Below, piece by piece: positions 1 to 8,200 of a DNA stretch of 49,275 nucleotides. The stretch is taken from positions 1-49,275 of the forward strand of contig JALXBF010000122.1 in assembly GCA_026991575.1 (NCBI GenBank), given 5' to 3'. The notes beneath the pieces were generated by a model. It was given only the letters and a program-made list of their open reading frames with translations. It ran no database searches and was not told where the DNA came from. The position numbers and the translations under genes were made by a program. The DNA is from Planctomycetota bacterium. GTDB taxonomy: Bacteria > Planctomycetota > Planctomycetia > JALXBF01. Each line of letters begins with the position of its first letter. Position 1 is the stretch's first letter.

Positions 1-1447
1 GGACATCTTACAGGGCCCACCCTATACCCTGATGTACCGCAGGCTCCTCGCGTCCTGTGCCGATCAGGCCTCCGTCGTTCACGTCATCGGACCTTCCGAG
101 CATTCCGCCCCCAACCACCCCACGTCGCCATCCGCATCGGTCTGTTTTCCCCCGGACGCTGACCTGGCCTTCCGACAAGGCATCTTGGGCTTCGCCACTA
201 CCCAGCAGGCCCGCCACGACGTCAGGCCGAATCGGGTTCCTCTCGTGCGGACTACTCGTTCGCCTCCGGTTGCTCCCCACGCCCCCTCACGAAGCCGCAG
301 TTACCTTCGGCTACAGGGTCCAGACCAAACCCTGGCCAGGACTTCCACCTCGCTGATCCAACGCGCTCCGACGCGCACCGGGCGGGAGGCTTTATGCCCC
401 CCGCCCGTCCATTAACGCAACATGACGGGTTGATTTGGCTATGCCCTCGGCGGGGTTCCTGCTCCGCAAGTCCCCTCACTTCGAAGGCGGCGCCGACCGC
501 CGGGAACGCAGGAACGTCCCGCGGCGCCACTCTCGCCAGCGCAACGATCGCCTCATGCCGCAGCCGAGCGTCCTGTTGTCGTCGAAGCTGCCGACGGATC
601 ACCGGTACAGGTGGGGCGGTCACTTCCCCCAGCCGATCGGCCCCCACCGGAGCTAACGCCCGTACCGGCGGGCCCTGGTGCTCGGGCAGCTGTTCGGGCA
701 CGGGTACGGCATCCGGACCAAATCTCACCACCCGCTCGATCGCATGCGGCCGTTCGGCCAGGTCATCGGCACCGGCCCGCACCATCAGGGCCCGTAGTCC
801 CGCGTCCGATGTGCTCGACGGCCGGCCAGACGAAACGGGGACCAATCGAGACGATCGGACGTACTGAAGTTCCGCAGCAATAGATGGTTTCCGCTACCGG
901 CAAATGCACAGGCGGCTCAGCAAGGCGCACGGCGCGAGCAATCCGTACCACTACGGGCGGCGAATCGAAGGTGTGGCAACACAGGATGATACCCTCGGCT
1001 ACGTCCCTAAGCGTGTTGTTCTACCGCCCTGAACTGCGGGCAAGAACCACAGCTCGCCAGGAAACGGGCCACCGTCCGTCGGGCTGCCCTCTATCTGCGC
1101 TTCGCCTCCGCACCGTCGGACGCCGCATCAGCGGACTGCTCGGCATCAGTTTCGGCCTGTCCCCCACTCCGAGCTTCCGATGTCTCGTCATCGGACGCTG
1201 GCCCATCGGCGGCAGTCACCACGATCGTCCCCTGAACCGCGTACAGCTTCCGCCCGTCGGTCCGCCTCGCTGATGTCCTCCACGACTCGCTTGCACGCTC
1301 GCCCCCACCCTCATCTCCGGCCCTTCTGGGGCCGCCAGGCCAGTTTGGCTATCCTGTAGGCAGCCTTGTGCCTTTAGCCTGTCGATCGTATCCCGACTGG
1401 TTGGGCATTGGACGCTGTGGCCCGCGTGATCAACGCGTTGGGGCTAA
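1..1447. other. decayed region without an intact gene
   Basis: No frame in this stretch reads as a convincing intact protein, and codon use shifts from frame to frame. On the minus strand, 1 to about 410 looks like structured RNA (strong hairpin near 380-407 with GGGCGGGGGGCATAAAGCC on the minus strand) and may be the 5' part of a group II intron running off the left edge; this is inference. On the minus strand, 1091 to about 1330 contains a short stretch with coding character and an acidic, alanine-rich end that stops at 1091-1093. It looks like a frame-broken relic, identity unknown. The right end abuts the RHS remnant. Confidence 0.4.
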
Positions 1448-2107
1448 GCCGCTTCTTCCGCAGCAGGCTCGCTGTGGGCTCTACGGGCCAGGTACCTGGC
1501 ACCAGATTTGGGACGATTTGCTAGTGTGGATCCCCTGCTTTTCGTTTCACGCCCTAACCCTTATGCCTACGCCCGGTCAAGGCCGGCGTACAGACTCGAT
1601 CCACCTGGTCTGTCGGACCAGGACACTGGCTCGGAGAAACAGGTCGAACGACCGCAAACGCTCGATGAGTTCGCGGCGCGGGACCGGTCTCTCCTGAGGC
1701 CTCTCGGCGATGGTGGCGCTTTCGAGGCAGCGCTGAGATACCGCGTCCTGAACGCTTCTTTTCACGGCGGAAAAGATCTCGACGAACCACCGCTCTCCCC
1801 GTCCCCATGGTCTGAACTCGGCGGTCTCTTAGCCTGGCTAGCGATCAAGATGGGGTCCCGAATCGCCACCCGACCTATACCGTTCTGGCCTGTTCGGATT
1901 ACATTTAGGAAGCTGCTCGAGCAGGCACCCAAGGAAGTGAGCGGCCTCAACGAGCCGCCGCCACCACCGCCGATAGACAGACCGAAGCGGTGGCCCGAGA
2001 GCAAGCCCTTCCACGAGAGAAGTCGCACCTGTCCCGTCGAGCCGGGACTACGGTGCCACGAGAATTCCAATTGCCGTTCGTCCCCGTTGTATTGGTGCGA
2101 ACGCTAG
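1448..2107 (+). pseudogene. RHS-repeat protein C-terminal remnant (core motif plus variable tail)
   Basis: The open frame begins right after an in-frame stop (1445-1447) and has no convincing start codon. Around 1478-1600 it reads LRARYLAPDLGRFASVDPL, then NPYAYARSRPAYRLDPPGL. This is the RHS repeat-associated core signature (RARYYDP..GRF.S.DP..NPY.Y..N.P....DP.GL) that marks the boundary between the RHS shell and its variable C-terminal domain. About 165 residues follow the core, including a proline run (EPPPPPPID) and several late cysteines; this tail matches no toxin I recognise. The YD-repeat shell expected upstream is absent, so this is a truncated gene or an orphan C-terminal module. 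The stop lies 13 bases before the ATG of the next gene, a spacing common for RHS toxin-immunity pairs. That pairing is inference only. Confidence 0.65.
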
Positions 2108-2120
2108 CGGAGAGGCAGCG

Positions 2121-3221
2121 ATGCTTCGTTCATGCCTGGCGATCGTCATCGCTTGGCCCGTGGCCTCGGTGTGCGCCGGCAACGCCCCAGCTCATCCGCC
2201 GGCCAACACTAACCGGTGCTACACGATATCGTTGCGGCCAGTGCCGTGCGGGCTGTTGGTGGGCTGCACACCCCAGGGTACCCTCCTGATCACTGTAGAG
2301 CGACCCGTCGGGAAAACCCTCCTTTTCCGGTGGCACCCCGGTCGAGCACGGTGGACTGAGGAGCAAGGCCTCCAGGGCGAAGCCCAGCTAGTCGTGTCCA
2401 CCCGCGGCGACATGATTCTCGCCAGAGACCGTCACAGCGCCCTGTGCCGAGTGCGGCCAAATGGTCTCGTGCTGTGGTCGGCCTCAATGAAACCCGGCAA
2501 GCTTGGTCAGGTCTTCTGGGATGGTGCTTCGCAGTTGGTCGGTGGGGAGGCATGGTTGCCGGCCAATGGTCCCGTGGCAGAGACCGCCTTTCGCACATTT
2601 GCGATCGATCTGAAAAGCGGTCAGCTCCGCTGGGGCCCTATGGGGCGGTACGGGGTTCCGGTTGGTCGGGATCGGATCTGGTACTTCAGGTATCAGCAGC
2701 ACGCCAGCCCGCACACACTGGTGTACGAGTGGACTCCCTCTACGGGGAAAACGCGCCTCCTCCGCTCGTACGCGGCATTTGTTGGGTTACCGACGGTCTC
2801 ATCAGCCATGCCGCACACGGTGGTAGCACAGACATTCTCTCCGAATGACGGAGAGGAAGCACGGCGACTGGTCGCCATCTCCCGCAAGGATGGCTCCCTT
2901 CGCGTGCTCTGCCCGGGCCGTGGACCGGTCGCTTGCGGCACAGCACCGTACGTGGCCTACGTACAAGAAGGACACCCCGAACGGCTGGCTGTCTACTGTC
3001 TCCGCTGTGCCAGGACATTCTTTCTGGCAGGCTCGGCCAAGCTCATTGCTTTCGGCACCTACAAATGGTGTCTCGGCGAGCCGCAACTAGCGTGGCAGGC
3101 TCCTGCAGGGGCTACCGCAGGTGACAGGCGCCTTGCCACGGCGGCTCTCGTTCTTGTTGACCTGGCATCGCACACGTGCAACCCACCCGGGCATCCCAGT
3201 CGCGAGCAGGCGACTCGATAA
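2121..3221 (+). CDS. secreted hypothetical protein, propeller-like
   Basis: The 366-residue product starts at an ATG preceded by a GGAGAGG ribosome site. It has a short Sec-type signal (hydrophobic residues about 3-19, then AGNAPAH). The body contains repeated blocks such as LFRWHPG, LVLWSASMKPG, AFRTFAIDLKSGQLRWG and LVAISRKDGSLRVL. The pattern of a value, a turn and a closing W or V resembles PQQ/WD-type beta-propeller blades, but no family is firmly recognised. The C-terminal 40 residues are low in structure. It follows the RHS remnant by 13 bases, so co-transcription is plausible; it could be an immunity-type partner or an unrelated envelope protein. Function unknown. Confidence 0.6.
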   Translation: MLRSCLAIVIAWPVASVCAGNAPAHPPANTNRCYTISLRPVPCGLLVGCTPQGTLLITVERPVGKTLLFRWHPGRARWTEEQGLQGEAQLVVSTRGDMILARDRHSALCRVRPNGLVLWSASMKPGKLGQVFWDGASQLVGGEAWLPANGPVAETAFRTFAIDLKSGQLRWGPMGRYGVPVGRDRIWYFRYQQHASPHTLVYEWTPSTGKTRLLRSYAAFVGLPTVSSAMPHTVVAQTFSPNDGEEARRLVAISRKDGSLRVLCPGRGPVACGTAPYVAYVQEGHPERLAVYCLRCARTFFLAGSAKLIAFGTYKWCLGEPQLAWQAPAGATAGDRRLATAALVLVDLASHTCNPPGHPSREQATR

Positions 3222-3301
3222 AAGGCACACGTCCTCGACGGCAATCGTCCACGGGTCGGGCGCAGACGGGTAGTGCGGGACAATGATCGAGGTAAGATCG
3301 A

Positions 3302-3840
3302 CTAGCGTACGCAGTGGTCGAAAAGTATCGGTAGAAAGAGCATCGCTCCCAGCCGTCGCTTGCCAGGCTCGGGGACGGGGCGTGAAGGTTGTCTTCCCTG
3401 GCGCCAAGCAACGACCGCGTCCCTGAAGAAGCTTCGGATACCGCGCCCGTTTGGCCGATACATCTCCGTGATGGTTAGCAGTCGTTCTGTGCAGCGAGCA
3501 CCAGATCCGGTGTCATTGCCGAAGCTGATCTTTCGGCAGATCACCGGTGACCGCAGCGCCCGCTCCGCCGCATTGTTGGTGGGCTCAACGCCGTCCTAGT
3601 ACAACAACACCCACGACGACGGTTCGTGTCGCATTGGGAAGCGGCGCGTTGCCGTGGTCTTGGCACACTTCGGCCGTGCCCTTGCTCAAGCAGTTCTCTG
3701 ATCCACCACCGTGCGTGCTTCAGGATCGGGCCCTGCACGGTGCCACACGCGACCTCACCACGACACATCCGCGCATGCTGCAACAAAACAAACTCGGGGT
3801 TGTTCAGCAGAAGCGCGCCGATCTGGCCACTCGTCCCTCC
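3302..3840 (-). pseudogene. IS66-family transposase (TnpC) C-terminal relic
   Basis: Read on the minus strand, 3305-3595 encodes GVEPTNNAAERALRSPVICR, then KISFGNDTGSGARCTERLLT and a terminal helix region. This is the highly conserved end of the IS66 DDE transposase (EPTNNxAERALRP...WRKxSFG...GxRFxERxLT). An in-frame stop lies at 3596-3598. Upstream of it the same frame gives ARPKCAKTTATRRF, and a frameshift near 3677-3684 links to SGQIGALLLNNPEF and ARWWIRELLEQG, matching the family segments 'IGxALLxLExxLF' and 'RxxxxxLLEQG'. At least one stop and one frameshift make this a dead copy. The flanking gene-free DNA (3222-3301 and 3841-4111) probably includes further decayed parts of the element, but I could not find its terminal inverted repeats. 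Confidence 0.75.
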
Positions 3841-4111
3841 CTACGGCGCAAGAAGAGCTTCTCATCACGCACCGCGCCCGCCAACTGACCCTGCGCGTGT
3901 GTTGGGCCAAGAGAGGCCCGACTCCCTTCAAGCAAGCGGGCCCATCGATCAACTTCCGAGCCCGCACGATGGTCCCCTGGCATGGCGCGTGTCTCCTTCA
4001 CCGTGCCGTGCGCGCACCCGGCGATCCACAGGTCCAGTGGCGGCCAACGGTCGAGACGCAGCCCTCCGCCGGTCGGGGACTTGACACACACACAGGAGCA
4101 GTAAGATAGGT

Positions 4112-5281
4112 TTGGCTAGCAGCCCGGGGAGGCTTCCCAGGAAAGGAAGCAGCGGTCGCAAGCTCTGGGGGTTCACCCTTGCGCACGCGGCAGCAGGGGG
4201 CGCACTATTGCTCATCGTGGGCGGGCTGTGGATACTGGGTCGAGTCCGCCTGCAGGGCACAGGTTCGCATGCCGTGCATATCCCAGCCGTCGTCGACGTA
4301 GGCTCCGTCCTGGCCGAGGCAGATGGAACAATTCGGGCAAGCATACCCATCCGCAACGATGGAAAAGCGACTGCTGTCGTGCGTGTGGTCCGCGTGAGCT
4401 CTCCGTGCTGTGTCCGTCCGCTGCGGGATGCGCTCACGGTCCGTCCACACGGAACCGAGTCCCTCCCCCTGTCCATCCGGCCCGGTGCTACTGGGACGAA
4501 GTTCGCGGTGGCTGTGCTGCTGTCGGCGCGCACTGGTCGTGACGAACCCACCCGAGTCCAGGTGCGCGTGCAGGGCCGAACGGTGCCGGTCTTGGAGCTG
4601 GTCGATTCCTCAGGGGCGACGCTACGGCTGGTGGGACAACCCGGCCAAGAAATCGCTTGCAAGGGCTGGCTCCGCATTCGCGAACCCCGATCCACGAACA
4701 CACCGAGGGCCGCTGCAGTACCACGGCTCGTTTCCGACATCCAGAGCGTGCAGATTAGCGTCGGAGACGCCCTCCGCCGCGAGATTTGTCCTGCTTACAC
4801 CACCAACGAGTGGCCCGTCACCGTGCGTGGAAAGCTGCCCAGCACGGATCTCGCCGTCGCGTTCGTTCGGTTCCGGGTCGAGTGGGGCGGACTCTGCAGC
4901 GATCTCCTGGTTCCTGTAACGGTCAAGCCCGTCGTCTGGGCCGAGCCACGCTGGGTGAAAGTGACACGGTGTGCGGGTCTCGAATGTGGGGGTCATACTG
5001 TTCAGGTGCGTCTCCGGTCCGACGTCGCTGATGTGTTTGATGTCGAAGGCGTTAGCTGCCTTGAGGACTGTTCGATTGAGCTGCGCCGGAAATGGCGCAC
5101 TGATGCCAGGAGCATTTCGTGCGAGCTGTGGTTACGTTGCACCGAGAGCAGGCCGCTGGTAACCTTGAGCTTGGAACTCACCGGGGCACGTCAGACCACT
5201 GTGCGGGTTCCTGTCTTCTTTGTTTCAGGGGAGGAGGTAACCGATGACGCGGTACCTTCGAGGAGCAATTCGGGGGCGTGA
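4112..5281 (+). CDS. membrane-anchored DUF1573-like protein
   Basis: The 389-residue product has one N-terminal membrane segment (about residues 22-45), with the rest predicted outside the cytoplasm. Residues about 60-150 contain SIPIRNDGKATAVVRVVRVS, then CC, then LTVRPHGTESLPLSIRPG. This follows the DUF1573/Ig-like pattern (F.l.N.G...l.I..v..sC.C....s...i.pG), common in planctomycete surface proteins. A second, similar Ig-like half with several cysteines follows. The start is a TTG with an AGGAG about 15 bases upstream, so the exact start is uncertain. The end overlaps the next gene by 38 bases, so the two are probably co-translated. A role in envelope structure is inference. Confidence 0.6.
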   Translation: MASSPGRLPRKGSSGRKLWGFTLAHAAAGGALLLIVGGLWILGRVRLQGTGSHAVHIPAVVDVGSVLAEADGTIRASIPIRNDGKATAVVRVVRVSSPCCVRPLRDALTVRPHGTESLPLSIRPGATGTKFAVAVLLSARTGRDEPTRVQVRVQGRTVPVLELVDSSGATLRLVGQPGQEIACKGWLRIREPRSTNTPRAAAVPRLVSDIQSVQISVGDALRREICPAYTTNEWPVTVRGKLPSTDLAVAFVRFRVEWGGLCSDLLVPVTVKPVVWAEPRWVKVTRCAGLECGGHTVQVRLRSDVADVFDVEGVSCLEDCSIELRRKWRTDARSISCELWLRCTESRPLVTLSLELTGARQTTVRVPVFFVSGEEVTDDAVPSRSNSGA

Positions 5282-6311
5282 TCACCGCACGCGTAGACGA
5301 GGCTTCACGCTGGTGGAACTACTGACGGTGATAGGCGTTCTGGCCATCCTCTTCTCGGTTCTAATGCCGGCAGTGCAGCGTGCCCGGGCAACGGCGCGAC
5401 GGTTTCGGTGCCAGGCAAACCTACGGCAGCTTGCCCTGGCCCTGTCACGCTACCATGACAACCACCAGGTCGTACCCCCTGTTAGCCTGGGCTGGTTCCA
5501 ATGGATACGCGTGGGACTGTCCGGTCCAGTCCATCCGCGTGACTACTCCTTCCTGGTACACCTGCTGCCCTACTTGGGGCATGAACATCTGTATGCGTCG
5601 GTCAACTTCTCGATCGACGGATTCAATGTCGTCGCGGGCGGGGTGGCTGATACATACGCGGCGGCAGCCAACCGCACGGCGCTGTTCACCAGAGTAGAGG
5701 TCTTCCTGTGTCCGGCCGACGCCTACGGCGCTGAGGCGGCACCGAGCTCCTATCGAGGTTGCACCGGGCTGCTTGACTCGACGATCCGGCGCCGTGGTTG
5801 GCCCGATAGCGGGTTGGGCCTGTTTCAGAGTCCACCGCTAGTGTCGTTTGCTTCGGTGACGGATGGCCTCAGCATGACCGCGGCGCTGTCGGAACGTCTG
5901 CTCGGTGACGGCAACCTGACAAGGCCAATGGCCCGCGAGCGCGACATCCACTGGTTTGGCATGGTCCCGATACCAAACCGTACAGAAACATACGTGCGCA
6001 TTTGCGCGCTCCTTACGGAACGGCGCACGGCACCGTCGTTCCGTCGTGCTGGTTGGTTCTGGCTTGCAACCGGGCCTCTGTTCACGCTCTACAACCACGC
6101 CTTGCCCCCGAACTCACGCGTGATCGACTGCATGATTAATCCCGATGCCAACTGGGCAGCCTTGACGGCGCGCAGCAATCATGGCGGCGGCGTGAACGTA
6201 GCCTTCGTCGACGGCCATGTGCGGTTTGTGTCGGACAGTGTGGATCTCGGCGTGTGGCGAGCAATAGCTACCCGTGCAGGTGGCGAGCCCATCGACGAGT
6301 CGGCATTCTGA
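5244..6311 (+). CDS. DUF1559 family pseudopilin-like protein
   Basis: The 355-residue product begins at an ATG with an excellent ribosome site (GAGGAGGT). It carries a type IV prepilin leader and methylation motif, RRGFTLVELLTVIGVLAIL, near residues 16-34, followed by a hydrophobic stalk and the family's ANLRQLALALSRYHD segment. Near the C-terminus is HGGGVNVAFVDGHVRF, the H-X9-DG box typical of planctomycete DUF1559 proteins. These proteins are very numerous in planctomycetes and are thought to be type II-secretion-like pseudopilins or surface fibres; the precise role is unknown. The start lies inside the preceding gene, so expression is likely coupled. Confidence 0.9.
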   Translation: MTRYLRGAIRGRDHRTRRRGFTLVELLTVIGVLAILFSVLMPAVQRARATARRFRCQANLRQLALALSRYHDNHQVVPPVSLGWFQWIRVGLSGPVHPRDYSFLVHLLPYLGHEHLYASVNFSIDGFNVVAGGVADTYAAAANRTALFTRVEVFLCPADAYGAEAAPSSYRGCTGLLDSTIRRRGWPDSGLGLFQSPPLVSFASVTDGLSMTAALSERLLGDGNLTRPMARERDIHWFGMVPIPNRTETYVRICALLTERRTAPSFRRAGWFWLATGPLFTLYNHALPPNSRVIDCMINPDANWAALTARSNHGGGVNVAFVDGHVRFVSDSVDLGVWRAIATRAGGEPIDESAF

Positions 6312-6407
6312 CAACGCTACGGGGATCCCAGTTCACAATGCGGTTTCGTGCCATGCCGAACGCACCCGGCCAACGGGCGTTGCCACGACGACATGGGAGG
6401 AGCTGAT

Positions 6408-7565
6408 ATGAACCCGTTGAGCCTTCTGGCCGCGGGGATCGCTCTTGCGTCGTCCCCGGACGCACCCCAAGCAGCTCCCGCAGCACGTGTAACGGCTGCG
6501 CAGGCCATTGTGAGAGCGCTGTGGGCGGAGTACCAGGGGCTGGAGGATATCGTTTTTCATTTTGATGAATGGGCCCGAGCTGGAGGATCGGCGATCTGGC
6601 CAAGCGACAGCTCCCGCTCCGGCTACCTCTACTTGCGGCTGACCGATGGCGCGTACCGCTTGCGTCTGGACGCTGTGAATCAGAGGGGTGAGCAGCACCT
6701 CGAAGCGTCGGTCATCCGGGGCTCGCGCGCCAGCGTGACCCGGATTCCTGGAAAGCGAGCTGCGTTTCATCAGCAGCCCGCATGGACCTGGGCATGCTCG
6801 GGCTATTGCACTATGTTCGCAGTGCTTCTGGCGGGCAGGATGCCGGACGAGTACGCCGTGGAGCTGGTGGGCTGGGAAAAGGTGGATGGTGTACAGTGCG
6901 CCAGGGTGGCCGTGCATCACCTGAAAGCTGGTGGGGCAAGGCTGCTCGAGTATCTGCGGTCGACGGATCCGACTGCTGTGGCCCCGTTTCCGGCGCTTCA
7001 CTGCTGGGTGGATCTGGAGCGTGGGGGTGTGCTGCTTCGCTCTGCATTCGTGGCGTACAGGCAGGTGGGGCTTCGCCGTGAGGAAACGGTGCTGTTCGAC
7101 ACGTACACGCGTCAGGTGTATCGCTTCGACTGGGCCCCCGACCGCAAGCCGTTGTGGATCCCGGTGGAGCTGGTGACGAAACTGACGGAAGCTGAGACAA
7201 GGGCCGGTACCGTTCGTTTCGAACGGCGTCTCGTCATCATCCCCGATTCGATCCGCGTCAATGTCGGTTTGTCCGATGAGCAACTGGCTGTGCGCCCGCC
7301 GCCTGGGGCACGCGTCTCTCGCTACAGCGAAGAAAACGCGCACCTGAAGGTGGAACCCGCTGGAGTCGTGATGCGGTCGTTGAGCCAGGGTTCGCGCCCG
7401 CTGCTGTCCGAGCAGGAATTACCACCACCCCTTTCGGGCGTGGTCCTGCGCGCGCCGAGTGATCGGCAGACAGGCCGGGCTGGCTGGTGGTTCACGTGGG
7501 CCAGCCTCGCTGTCGGCGTCGTCTGTCTGGTTCTCGCGCTCTACCTCCGCGCTCGTAGGGCATGA
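6408..7565 (+). CDS. envelope protein with LolA-like fold, C-terminal membrane anchor
   Basis: The 385-residue product starts at an ATG with a GGGAGGAG ribosome site 6 bases upstream; an earlier start 60 bases upstream lacks one. It has a short N-terminal signal (LSLLAAGIALASS). A body of alternating strands follows, with YRLRLDAVNQRG, RRLVIIPDSIRVNVGL and other segments reminiscent of the LolA/LppX lipoprotein-carrier fold seen in planctomycete hypothetical proteins. The C-terminus has a single membrane helix (about 358-378, ending LYLRARRA). It sits 96 bases after the DUF1559 gene and is probably the last gene of the 4112-7565 cluster. Assignment to the LolA-like fold is tentative. Confidence 0.55.
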   Translation: MNPLSLLAAGIALASSPDAPQAAPAARVTAAQAIVRALWAEYQGLEDIVFHFDEWARAGGSAIWPSDSSRSGYLYLRLTDGAYRLRLDAVNQRGEQHLEASVIRGSRASVTRIPGKRAAFHQQPAWTWACSGYCTMFAVLLAGRMPDEYAVELVGWEKVDGVQCARVAVHHLKAGGARLLEYLRSTDPTAVAPFPALHCWVDLERGGVLLRSAFVAYRQVGLRREETVLFDTYTRQVYRFDWAPDRKPLWIPVELVTKLTEAETRAGTVRFERRLVIIPDSIRVNVGLSDEQLAVRPPPGARVSRYSEENAHLKVEPAGVVMRSLSQGSRPLLSEQELPPPLSGVVLRAPSDRQTGRAGWWFTWASLAVGVVCLVLALYLRARRA

Positions 7566-8200
7566 ATCCCAGCGCAGCCGCCACCATGGCACACCGCGGC
7601 AAGATCCTGAGCAGGGCGTTTGTGCTCGGCCGCTGTGAAGCCGCCAGGACCTGGTTCGGGGTGCACGCGGCGGTTTCGCAACCGACGCGCGATCATAGCG
7701 GGGCGCGGGTCTCGAGCAGGATGCGCCGTAGGGCGGGGTCGCCCGCCGGGATATTGCGGACACGGAAAGTCGATCGACTCGCTTCGTTGCTGCGGTGAGT
7801 TGGCCGGGGGGTGGCCCCATCGGGGGAGCTTGGTCGAAACCGGGTCACAGCGCTTTCTTTCTTCCCTCTTCCCTGCGAACAACACGGTCACCAGTTTACC
7901 GGAGGCGGCGCGGGGGGCCTCAGGGAAACCGCTCTCGCTGGCGACGCCAGCACCACATACGACAGCACGTGCTTTGCCGCTCTCACCAGTGCGACCGACC
8001 GTTGATGCATCATCGACAGAGCGGCTCCTGCTCCACCCGTAGGACGGTCGATCGGGAACGTCGGCGTCCGCAAGACTGGGGCCGATTGAGGTGATCGGAC
8101 AGGCTCAGGTGGCCCATTCGATCCGGAAGAAAAGCTGCATGGGAACCGAGAAGCAGTCATAGAATGAGGTTCCATCTGTCACCTGGCCGAGGGCAAGAGC
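7566..8200. other. intergenic region, no gene seen
   Basis: This 635-base stretch between the envelope cluster and the PEP carboxykinase gene has no frame with a recognisable product. A 78-codon frame beginning at 7562, overlapping the previous stop, lacks family features. TAGAAT at 8160-8165 could be a -10 element for the carboxykinase gene, but I see no matching -35. Confidence 0.4.

Noticed and set aside
252-845. 197-codon minus-strand frame near the left edge
   Set aside because: It crosses the structured hairpin near 380-407 and shows no domain; more likely decayed or non-coding DNA.
4081-4107. TTGACA and TAAGAT before the DUF1573-like gene
   Set aside because: The spacer is only 15 bases, and transcription would begin at or after the assigned start codon.
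7562-7798. 78-codon frame overlapping the stop of the LolA-like gene (ATGA)
   Set aside because: The overlap is suggestive of translational coupling, but the product has no hydrophobic, motif or family features.
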